Shown here in pieces: positions 24,846-33,536 of a stretch of DNA of 64,000 bases (positions within the stretch are counted from its first letter, which is position 1; each line of letters starts with the position of its first letter). This DNA is from Leifsonia sp. NPDC080035 (lineage in GTDB: Bacteria > Actinomycetota > Actinomycetes > Actinomycetales > Microbacteriaceae), in the NCBI RefSeq assembly GCF_040050925.1, contig NZ_CP157390.1, positions 3,658,001-3,722,000 on the forward strand, in the 5' to 3' direction. A model generated the notes under the pieces. That model had not been told where the DNA came from and searched no databases. It saw only the letters and a list, made by a program, of their open reading frames with translations. A program made the translations under genes and the position numbers.

Positions 24846-25585
24846 CGCGGAGCCCCGCCGGTCGCCGCGCCCGTCGCCGCACCGGACCAGGAAGCGCGGA
24901 GCACCTCGATCGCCTCGCGCGCGGCGACCACGTCCGCTCCGGTCACGGGCGCATCGCTGAACCGCGCGCGCAGGTAGAGGTCGAGCAGCCGGTCGGCGGC
25001 GCCGCGATCGGCGGAGACCCGGGTGACGGCCCGGGCGACGAACTCCCCCGGCGTCTCGGCGAGCATCCGGCGCACGCCCGAGTCGGCCGCACCCTCCTCC
25101 AGGCCCAGCCAGGCACGCTCGATCGCGTCCCGTGGTTCCCGGCCGTCGCCCAGCAGGTCGAGGGCGCGCTCGAGCCCGCGGCGGACCCGCTCCGGTCGCG
25201 GCAGTTCGCCTGGTTCCGGCGGGACCAGGCCGTCTGTCGTCCCCGCGAGGGCGACGGGCGCCGCGGGCTCCGGGCGGTGGAGGCGCCGGCGCAGGGAGCG
25301 CCAGATCAGCGCTGCCACGACGATCGCGGCGATCACCGTCAGCGCGAAGACCAGCCAGGTCAGGTCGATGCGCGTCTCGTGGAACTGCTCCCGCGGCGCG
25401 GGCGTCCCGGTGACCTCGTCCGCCCCGGACCGCGGACCGAGGTCGGCGTTCGGGACGGCGATCCGCATCCCGGTGAAGGCGGGCGGTCCCTGAAACGCGA
25501 GCGCGACTGCCGCTGCCGCGAGCAGCACCGCCGCGGCGGCGATCATCCCCCACCGCTGACGCGTCCGTGCCGCCTTCGAGCCCAC
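24842..25585 (-). CDS. DUF4129 domain membrane protein
   Basis: A 247-residue protein with a signal/anchor helix at about residues 14-32, an extracytoplasmic stretch, a second helix at about 73-95, and a cytoplasmic DUF4129-like helical domain. That domain contains AIERAWLGLEEGAADSGV, ETPGEFVARAV and LYLRARFSD, as in DUF4129 partners of MoxR and transglutaminase operons. I prefer GTG at 25585 to the ATG at 25588, because TACGGT lies exactly 6 nt before the GTG and 3 nt before the ATG. That spacing rule holds at many genes here. It is the first gene of the five-gene operon. Confidence 0.82.
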   Translation of the reverse strand: MGSKAARTRQRWGMIAAAAVLLAAAAVALAFQGPPAFTGMRIAVPNADLGPRSGADEVTGTPAPREQFHETRIDLTWLVFALTVIAAIVVAALIWRSLRRRLHRPEPAAPVALAGTTDGLVPPEPGELPRPERVRRGLERALDLLGDGREPRDAIERAWLGLEEGAADSGVRRMLAETPGEFVARAVTRVSADRGAADRLLDLYLRARFSDAPVTGADVVAAREAIEVLRASWSGAATGAATGGAPR

Positions 25586-25591
25586 CATGCC

Positions 25592-25597
25592 ACCGTA
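25592..25597 (-). promoter_or_regulatory. -10 element of the MoxR operon, leaderless
   Basis: Minus strand TACGGT followed by 6 nt and a GTG start. This spacing decides the start codon of the DUF4129 gene. Confidence 0.5.
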
Positions 25598-25653
25598 GCG
25601 CGCAGCGCGCCCGCACGGGCGACCCTGCGCGGGCGACCATGCGTCGCCCGCGG

Positions 25654-27720
<2,067 letters not shown>

Positions 27721-27726
27721 GACTCC

Positions 27727-27732
27727 AGTCTA
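27727..27732 (-). promoter_or_regulatory. -10 element of uvrB, probably leaderless
   Basis: Minus strand TAGACT, then 6 nt and the ATG. A short inverted repeat CCGAC-N6-GTCGG at 27743-27758 covers the expected -35 region. Confidence 0.55.
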
Positions 27733-27798
27733 GGAAGCACCACCGACATACCGGTCGGCTCTCGCTCAGAGCGGAATGCGGCCGCAGCCGCGAGCGAG

Positions 27799-27860
27799 TG
27801 ACCCCGTTCGGGACGATCGGCCCTGCTCGAGCATCCCCGTAACGTACCGAACAGGCACAG
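27799..27860. repeat. 62-bp nested palindromic intergenic repeat, copy 2
   Basis: Same architecture as 13505-13566. It starts TGACCCCGTTCGGGACG, has a central TGCTCGAGCA palindrome, and ends ACGTACCGAACAGG. It lies 18 nt beyond the coaE stop, again at a gene 3' end and again with GGCGCGCG between element and stop. It fills most of the 157-bp uvrB-coaE gap; the rest holds the uvrB promoter. Confidence 0.8.
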
Positions 27861-27877
27861 TCGCGGGGCGGCGCGCG

Positions 27878-28480
27878 CTACGCGCTCGCGCGCAGGCGGT
27901 CCCAGAGGGCGTCCACCTGCTGGAGCGTGTGCTCGAGGGAGCCGTCGGTGTCGATCACCACGTCGGCGACGGCCAGCCGCTCGTCGTCGGAGGCCTGCGA
28001 GAGGATGCGGCGCTCGGCCTCGGCTTCGTCCATCCCGCGCAGTTCGACCAACCGGGCCACGCGCGTCGCCGCGTCGGCGTGCGCGACGACGACGAGGTCG
28101 AACGGGTACTCGTTGGCGGACTCGACCAGAAGCGGCACGTCGTAGACCACGATCGCCTCCGAGTCGGCGTCGGCCGCCGCCCGGAAGCGTGCCGTCGACT
28201 CGCGCAGCACGGCGGGATGGGTGATGCCGTTGAGGACGCGCAGCTTCTCGGCGTCGCCGAAGACGATCGCACCGAGCGCCGGCCGATCCAGCGTCCCGTC
28301 GGCCGCGATCACGCCGTCGCCGAACGCGCGGGCGATCTCGGCGAGAGCGGGGGTGCCGGGCTCCACCACCTCGCGGGCGATCCTGTCCGCGTCGACGACG
28401 ACGGCCCCGTGCGAGGCGAGCCGGGAGGCGATGGTCGATTTTCCGGAGGCGATCCCGCCGGTGAGTCCGATCAGCTGCAC
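27878..28480 (-). CDS. coaE: Dephospho-CoA kinase
   Basis: Phosphorylates dephospho-CoA in the last step of coenzyme A synthesis. The 200-residue protein has Walker A GLTGGIASGKST at residues 5-16, the DADRIAREVVEPG substrate motif, and the lid-region VVYDVPLLVES. There is no C-terminal UPF0157 extension of the kind known in mycobacterial CoaE. The GTG at 28480 lies 6 nt after a TAGGGT hexamer, suggesting a leaderless mRNA. Its transcript probably ends at the 62-bp repeat. Confidence 0.96.
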   Translation of the reverse strand: MQLIGLTGGIASGKSTIASRLASHGAVVVDADRIAREVVEPGTPALAEIARAFGDGVIAADGTLDRPALGAIVFGDAEKLRVLNGITHPAVLRESTARFRAAADADSEAIVVYDVPLLVESANEYPFDLVVVAHADAATRVARLVELRGMDEAEAERRILSQASDDERLAVADVVIDTDGSLEHTLQQVDALWDRLRASA

Positions 28481-28486
28481 CCGTCC

Positions 28487-28492
28487 ACCCTA
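28487..28492 (-). promoter_or_regulatory. -10 element of coaE, leaderless
   Basis: Minus strand TAGGGT followed by 6 nt and GTG. Confidence 0.55.
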
Positions 28493-28535
28493 TCCACCCG
28501 CACCGAGGCGGAATGCGAGAGCGGGCGTTAACGCC

Positions 28536-28567
28536 GGAACGGCCGGCCCCGAAGGACCGGCCGTTCC
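28536..28567 (-). terminator. Hairpin after rpsA
   Basis: Arms GGAACGGCCGG (28536-28546) and CCGGCCGTTCC (28557-28567) are complementary around a 10-nt loop, 12 nt beyond the rpsA stop. No T-run follows on the minus strand. Confidence 0.8.
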
Positions 28568-28579
28568 GTGAGACGGAAC

Positions 28580-30022
28580 TCAGTTGTTGGAGCTGAGCTT
28601 CTCGCGCAGAGCCGCGAGCGACTCGTCGTCGGCGAGGGTTCCACCCGAGCCGGAGTCGGAGGAGTACGACGAGGTGCCGCTGTCGGCAGCAGCCTCCTCG
28701 AGACCCTTCGCGACCTGGCGCTTGTGGGCCTCCCAGCGAGCCTGCGCGGCAGCGTACTGCTGCTCCCACTCGTCGCGCTGGGTCTCGAACCCTTCCTTCC
28801 ACTCGTTGGTCTCCGGGTCGAAGCCCTCGGGGTACTTGTAGTTCCCCTGCTCGTCGTACTCGGTGACCATGCCGTAGAGGGCCGGGTCGAACTCGGTGCC
28901 CTCGGGGTCGACGCCCTCGTTGGCCTGCTTGAGGCTGAGCGAGATGCGGCGACGCTCGAGGTCGATGTCGATGACCTTGACGAAGACCTCGTCGCCGACC
29001 GACACGACCTGCTCCGCGAGCTCGACGTGCTTGCCGGAGAGCTCGGAGATGTGCACCAGACCCTCGATGCCGTCCGCGACGCGGACGAAGGCACCGAACG
29101 GAACCAGCTTCGTGACCTTGCCCGGAGCGACCTGACCGATCGCGTGGGTGCGGGCGAAGACCTGCCACGGGTCCTCCTGGGTCGCCTTGAGCGACAGCGA
29201 GACGCGCTCGCGGTCCAGGTCGACCTCGAGGATCTCGACGGTGACCTCCTGGCCGACCTCGACGACCTCGGAGGCGTGCTCGATGTGCTTCCAGGACAGC
29301 TCGGAGACGTGCACGAGGCCGTCCACGCCGCCCAGGTCGACGAACGCGCCGAAGTTGACGATCGAGGACACGACGCCCTTGCGGACCTGGCCCTTGTGCA
29401 GGTTGTTGAGGAACGTGGTGCGGGACTCCGACTGGGTCTGCTCCAGCAGCGCGCGGCGCGACAGGACCACGTTGTTGCGGTTCTTGTCGAGCTCGAGGAT
29501 CTTCGCCTCGATCTCCTGACCCAGGTACGGGGTCAGGTCGCGGACGCGGCGCAGCTCGATGAGCGAGGCCGGGAGGAAGCCGCGGAGGCCGATGTCGACG
29601 ATCAGGCCGCCCTTGACGACCTCGATCACCGTACCGGTGACGACGCCGTCGGCTTCCTTGATCTTCTCCACGTCGCCCCACGCGCGCTCGTACTGCGCAC
29701 GCTTCTTGGACAGGATGAGGCGGCCTTCCTTGTCCTCCTTCTGGAGAACGAGCGCCTCGACGGTGTCGCCGACCTCGACGACCTCGGTGGGGTCGACGTC
29801 GTGCTTGATGGAAAGCTCGCGGGAGGGGATGACACCCTCGGTCTTGTAACCAACGTCGAGGAGGACCTCGTCTCGGTCGATCTTGACGACGGTGCCCTCG
29901 ATGAGGTCTCCGTCGTTGAAGAACTTCAGCGTCTTTTCGACCGCGGCAAGAAAGTCCTCAGCGGACCCGATGTCGTTGACGGCGACCTGCTTCGGCGCCT
30001 TGTCGGTCGTTGCGGTTGTCAT
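28580..30022 (-). CDS. rpsA: 30S ribosomal protein S1
   Basis: Ribosomal protein S1 binds mRNA on the 30S subunit. The 480-residue protein has four S1 OB-fold repeats (starting near residues 40, 125, 210 and 295). Typical repeat lines include GLVHVSELSWKHIEH and GLVHISELSGKHVEL. Four rather than six repeats is the usual actinobacterial form. The C-terminal tail (about 70 residues) is acidic and Ser/Gly-rich. The start is the ATG at 30022 with GGAGCA about 9 nt upstream; the longer frame adds 30 non-family residues. A leader of up to about 100 nt separates it from the gene upstream. Confidence 0.97.
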   Translation of the reverse strand: MTTATTDKAPKQVAVNDIGSAEDFLAAVEKTLKFFNDGDLIEGTVVKIDRDEVLLDVGYKTEGVIPSRELSIKHDVDPTEVVEVGDTVEALVLQKEDKEGRLILSKKRAQYERAWGDVEKIKEADGVVTGTVIEVVKGGLIVDIGLRGFLPASLIELRRVRDLTPYLGQEIEAKILELDKNRNNVVLSRRALLEQTQSESRTTFLNNLHKGQVRKGVVSSIVNFGAFVDLGGVDGLVHVSELSWKHIEHASEVVEVGQEVTVEILEVDLDRERVSLSLKATQEDPWQVFARTHAIGQVAPGKVTKLVPFGAFVRVADGIEGLVHISELSGKHVELAEQVVSVGDEVFVKVIDIDLERRRISLSLKQANEGVDPEGTEFDPALYGMVTEYDEQGNYKYPEGFDPETNEWKEGFETQRDEWEQQYAAAQARWEAHKRQVAKGLEEAAADSGTSSYSSDSGSGGTLADDESLAALREKLSSNN

Positions 30023-30129
30023 GTAGTAGATGCTCCGTAATGGACAGAAATCAGGCCGGACGCGATCAGTTCTCGATGTGTTCCGCGCACGGCAGGCGGA
30101 TAGGGATGTCACACAAGTGACGTTCTAGT

Positions 30130-31113
30130 CTACCGACTGGCCGCCGCGTCCAGCAACTCGCGCGAGGAGACGATGTCGCGCAGCGCCGGCTCCAGCTCGG
30201 GGAAGGCGAAAACGTAGCCCGCGTCGAGCAGGCGCTCCGGCAGCACCCAGCGGCTCTTCAGCACCAGCTCGGTCTCGGTGCGGATGACGGCGGAGCCGGC
30301 CTCGAGCATCCAGCGGAAGGCGGGAAGGCCGACCGGAACCCCGAGCACCCGCCTCAGCGTCGCCATCATCGTGCGGTTGTCGCTGGGATTCGGCGCGGCG
30401 AGGTTCACCGGCCCGTCGATCCCGGGCTGCGCGCGCAGGAACTCGATGGAGCCGAGCACGTCGCGGATGTGGATCCAGCTGAACTTCTGGCGTCCGCCGC
30501 GCGCCCGGAACTCGTGGAAGGTGCCGGCGTTGCGGCGCGCGGTCGTGGCGAACCAACGGCCGTCCCGCTGCGGTCCGCCCAGCCCGAAGCGGGCGAGCGC
30601 GATCAGCGGCAGCAGGGCGGACCCGTCGCCGAGGACGATGGCCATCCGCAGGGCGACGCGCCGCGTGCCCGGCAGCGAGCCCGCGAAGAACTCCCGTTCC
30701 CACGCCTTCGCCACGTTCACGGAGAAGCCGATGCCGAGCTCCCCGGTGGACTCGGTCATCGGCCGGTCCTCGGCGTGCCGGTAGATGGTCGCCGTCGAAG
30801 CGTTGAACCAGAGCGGAGGCGGCGTGTCGGAGCCGGCGATCGCCTCGCGGAGCACGCGGGTGGTCTCCAGGCGCGAACGGAAGATCTCGGCCCGGTTCGC
30901 GTCGCCGTAGCGGCAGTTCACGCTCTTGCCTGCGAGATTGATGACGAGGTCGGCGCCGGTGACGACGGAGCGGATCCCGTCGGGGTCGCCCCAGCGGGCA
31001 TCCCCGCCGGACCGGCCGATCAGCAGGACGGTCGCGCCCTGCGCCCGGTAGTGCTCGGCCAGGTAGCGTCCGATGAACCCGGACGCGCCCGCGATGACGA
31101 TGCGCTCGCTCAC
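30130..31113 (-). CDS. TIGR01777-type NAD-dependent epimerase (extended SDR)
   Basis: A 327-residue extended short-chain dehydrogenase-like protein. The Rossmann start IVIAGASGFIGRYLAEHY binds the nucleotide, LVINLAGKSVNCRY is the family's second signature, and the C-terminal DUF1731 region contains VLPERLLDAGYVFAFPELEPAL. The true substrate of this family is unknown; the classical Tyr-x3-Lys is not clear (NVAKAWE instead), as is usual in it. GTG at 31113 directly abuts the stop of the DUF4166 gene, so the pair is translationally coupled. Confidence 0.9.
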   Translation of the reverse strand: MSERIVIAGASGFIGRYLAEHYRAQGATVLLIGRSGGDARWGDPDGIRSVVTGADLVINLAGKSVNCRYGDANRAEIFRSRLETTRVLREAIAGSDTPPPLWFNASTATIYRHAEDRPMTESTGELGIGFSVNVAKAWEREFFAGSLPGTRRVALRMAIVLGDGSALLPLIALARFGLGGPQRDGRWFATTARRNAGTFHEFRARGGRQKFSWIHIRDVLGSIEFLRAQPGIDGPVNLAAPNPSDNRTMMATLRRVLGVPVGLPAFRWMLEAGSAVIRTETELVLKSRWVLPERLLDAGYVFAFPELEPALRDIVSSRELLDAAASR

Positions 31114-31731
31114 TCACTCCCCCAGTGCGATGTCGTAGCGGAACGTCCCCGCGTACTGGTAGAGCCTACCGAGCAGCCGATGGCCCACCGCGATCGAGAT
31201 GCGCTGGCAGTCCCGCGCCTCGTCCCAGCGCTCGGTGAGCACGATCACGGGCGCGAGGACGCGCGGCACAGGGATGCGCAGCCGGCCGATGCGGATCGCC
31301 ACGCTCGTCGAGGTGAGCCGCAGCGCGCCGTCGAGCACGCGCGCGGCGAACACCGCCTCCGCCCGCACCGGCGCGCCCAGCCTGTCCACGAGCATCCCGT
31401 CCTCGACGCCGATCTCGTCGCGCATGATGCGCGGGCGTCCGCGCAGCTCGAAGGTCCGCTCCGCGCGCACGGCGGGCGAGCCGTCCGCCGCCACCGCCGG
31501 TGCGTTCCGCACGGTGAACGGCACCTCGTGCTGCCAGACCGGGAACAGGACGCCCGGCCGGGCGAACAGGGCGAGCACCGGCCACAGCCAGCGCCGGGGC
31601 GTGCCGACGGTGTCGAACACGCCCCGGCCCCGGCCGGTGGAACCGGACGGGATGGCGTCGAAGTACGCGCGCAGGCTCGGGTGCAGCAGGTCGAAGGCGG
31701 GGCCGAGCACCACGCGATACGGGGACGTCAT
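31114..31731 (-). CDS. DUF4166 domain protein
   Basis: A 205-residue protein matching DUF4166: N-terminal VVLGPAFDLLHPSLRAYFD, a mid region with WQHEVPFTVRNAP and the fused-strand segment RTFELRGRPRIMRDEI, and C-terminal TERWDEARDCQRISIAVGHRLLGRLYQYAGTF. No catalytic role is known. Elsewhere DUF4166 is found fused to or beside SDR/epimerase proteins, and here its stop abuts the GTG of the TIGR01777 gene. That supports a joint role, possibly on a lipid or carotenoid-like substrate (guess). Confidence 0.88.
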   Translation of the reverse strand: MTSPYRVVLGPAFDLLHPSLRAYFDAIPSGSTGRGRGVFDTVGTPRRWLWPVLALFARPGVLFPVWQHEVPFTVRNAPAVAADGSPAVRAERTFELRGRPRIMRDEIGVEDGMLVDRLGAPVRAEAVFAARVLDGALRLTSTSVAIRIGRLRIPVPRVLAPVIVLTERWDEARDCQRISIAVGHRLLGRLYQYAGTFRYDIALGE

Positions 31732-31744
31732 CCGGCGGCCTCGC

Positions 31745-33418
31745 TCAGTCGAGAAGCGCGGCCTTCAGCGTGTCGAGGCCGACGCCGCCGATGTCGAGCG
31801 CCTTCTTGTGGAACGCCTTGATGTCGAAGGATGCGCCCTCCCGGCGGGCGTACTCGTCGCGCAGCTGCTCCCAGATCCGCTGACCGATCTTGTACGACGG
31901 CGCCTGGCCCGGCCAGCCGAGGTAGCGGTTCACCTCGAAGCGGACGAAGCCCTCGTTCATGTTGACGTTGTCGGCGAGGAACCCGAACGCGTAGTCGCCG
32001 GTCCAGGGGCCGCTACCGTCGGGCAGCTGCTTCTCCAGGTGGACGCCGATGTCGAGCACGACGCGTGCGGCGCGCATCCGCTGGCCGTCGAGCATGCCGA
32101 GGCGGTCGGCCGGGTCGTCGAGGTAGCCGAGCTGCTCCATCAGGCGCTCCGCGTAGAGCGCCCAGCCCTCCGCGTGGCCGGAGGTGCCGGCGATCCGGCG
32201 CCACGAGTTCAGCTGGGCCTTGTTGTAGGTGGCCTGGGCGATCTGCAGGTGGTGGCCAGGAACGCCCTCGTGGTAGACGGTGGTGAGCTCGCGCCAGGTG
32301 TCGAACTCGGTCACGCCCTCCGGCACGCTCCACCACATCCGCCCGGCGCGCGCGAAGTCGTCGCTCGGGCCGGTGTAGTAGATGCCGCCCTCCTGCGTCG
32401 GCGCGATCATGCACTCGAGGCGGCGGATCTCGGCGGGGATGTCGAAGTGCGACTTCCCGAGCTCCTCGATCGCGCGGTCGCTCGTCTCCTGCATCCAGCG
32501 CTGCAGTGCGTCGGTGCCGTGCAGCTTGCGGCTGGCGTCGCCGTCGAGGAACGCGATCGCCTCGTGGACGGACGCGCCCGGCTTGATCTCGTTCGCGATC
32601 GACTCCTGCTCGGCGACCATGCGGGCGAGCTCCTCGATGCCCCACTCGTACGTCTCGTCGAGGTCGACGGTCGCGCCGAGGAAGTCCCGGGAGGCGAGGG
32701 CGTAGAGCTCTCGGCCGACCGCGTCCTTCTGCGGAGCGTGCTGCGCGAGTTCGTCCTTCAGGAACGACGCCAGCTTCGCGTAGGCCGCGGCCGACTCCGT
32801 CGCCCCTGCGGCGAGGTCGCTCTTCAGCGAATCGGGGAGTTCGGCGTCGCCGGCCTTCGCCGAGCCGGTGAATTCGAAGAAGAAGCCGGTGTCTGCGACC
32901 TGCTTGTTCGCCTGGGCGAGGACCTCGTGCACCTGGCGGATGGCCGGGACGTTGCCGGCGGCGATGCCGCTGCGGAGCGTCTCGATGTAGCCGTCCATCG
33001 CGGCCGGCAGGTTGTGCAGGCGCTTCGCGACGTTCGACCAGTCCTCCTCCGTGTCGGTGGGCACGAGGTCGAAGATGTCGCGCAGCTCCTGAGCGGGCGA
33101 GGCGATCACGTTGAGGTCGCGCTGGTTGAAGCCGGCCTCGTGCTTCTCGACCGTGAGCTGCAGGTCGCGGGCCAGGTCCATCTTGGTGACGCGATCGATC
33201 TCGTCGACGGGCTCAGCGGCCTGCACCTTGGCCAGCGTCTCCTTCACCTTGGCGACGGCGTTCTCGGCGCCGGCGGGCGAATAGTCGGCGTACTCGCCCT
33301 CGCGGCCGGGGCGTCCGAGCCAGACGTGGAACTCCGGGTACAGCTCGAGTTGTGTGTCGACCCACTCCTCAGCGATCGTGTCGATCGGAGTCGGTTCGCG
33401 CTTCTCTGCGTTCGTCAT
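31745..33418 (-). CDS. DUF885 family protein (putative metallopeptidase)
   Basis: A 557-residue cytoplasmic protein without a signal peptide, matching DUF885, a group of predicted zinc peptidases. The key segment is VYHEGVPGHHLQIAQ near residue 380, followed by a glutamate in SGHAEGWALYAERLM, a gluzincin-like layout. Substrates are unknown. A TAGGGT hexamer lies exactly 6 nt before the ATG, suggesting a leaderless mRNA. It is followed after 13 nt by the DUF4166-SDR pair, which may be cotranscribed. Confidence 0.9.
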   Translation of the reverse strand: MTNAEKREPTPIDTIAEEWVDTQLELYPEFHVWLGRPGREGEYADYSPAGAENAVAKVKETLAKVQAAEPVDEIDRVTKMDLARDLQLTVEKHEAGFNQRDLNVIASPAQELRDIFDLVPTDTEEDWSNVAKRLHNLPAAMDGYIETLRSGIAAGNVPAIRQVHEVLAQANKQVADTGFFFEFTGSAKAGDAELPDSLKSDLAAGATESAAAYAKLASFLKDELAQHAPQKDAVGRELYALASRDFLGATVDLDETYEWGIEELARMVAEQESIANEIKPGASVHEAIAFLDGDASRKLHGTDALQRWMQETSDRAIEELGKSHFDIPAEIRRLECMIAPTQEGGIYYTGPSDDFARAGRMWWSVPEGVTEFDTWRELTTVYHEGVPGHHLQIAQATYNKAQLNSWRRIAGTSGHAEGWALYAERLMEQLGYLDDPADRLGMLDGQRMRAARVVLDIGVHLEKQLPDGSGPWTGDYAFGFLADNVNMNEGFVRFEVNRYLGWPGQAPSYKIGQRIWEQLRDEYARREGASFDIKAFHKKALDIGGVGLDTLKAALLD

Positions 33419-33424
33419 GCCTCG

Positions 33425-33430
33425 ACCCTA
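33425..33430 (-). promoter_or_regulatory. -10 element of the DUF885 gene, leaderless
   Basis: Minus strand TAGGGT followed by 6 nt and ATG. Confidence 0.55.
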
Positions 33431-33447
33431 TTTCGCCGCCGGCCCGC

Positions 33448-33502
33448 GAGCACAGGGAAAACGCGCGGAATCGTCGCGATTCGCGACACTTTCCCTGTGC
33501 TC
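33448..33502 (-). terminator. Long nested hairpin after polA
   Basis: Outer arms GAGCACAGGGAAA (33448-33460) and TTTCCCTGTGCTC (33490-33502) are perfectly complementary. The 29-nt loop holds a second stem, GAATCG (33468-33473) with CGATTC (33477-33482). It lies 34 nt beyond the polA stop and just upstream of the DUF885 promoter. Confidence 0.75.
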
Positions 33503-33536
33503 GGCGGCCTGCGTGGGTCGGTGGTTCAGGAAGAGG

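Noticed and set aside
27721..27860. LexA box upstream of uvrB
   Set aside because: CCGAAC-type bases occur inside the 62-bp repeat, but no TCGAAC-N4-GTTCGA arrangement is present.
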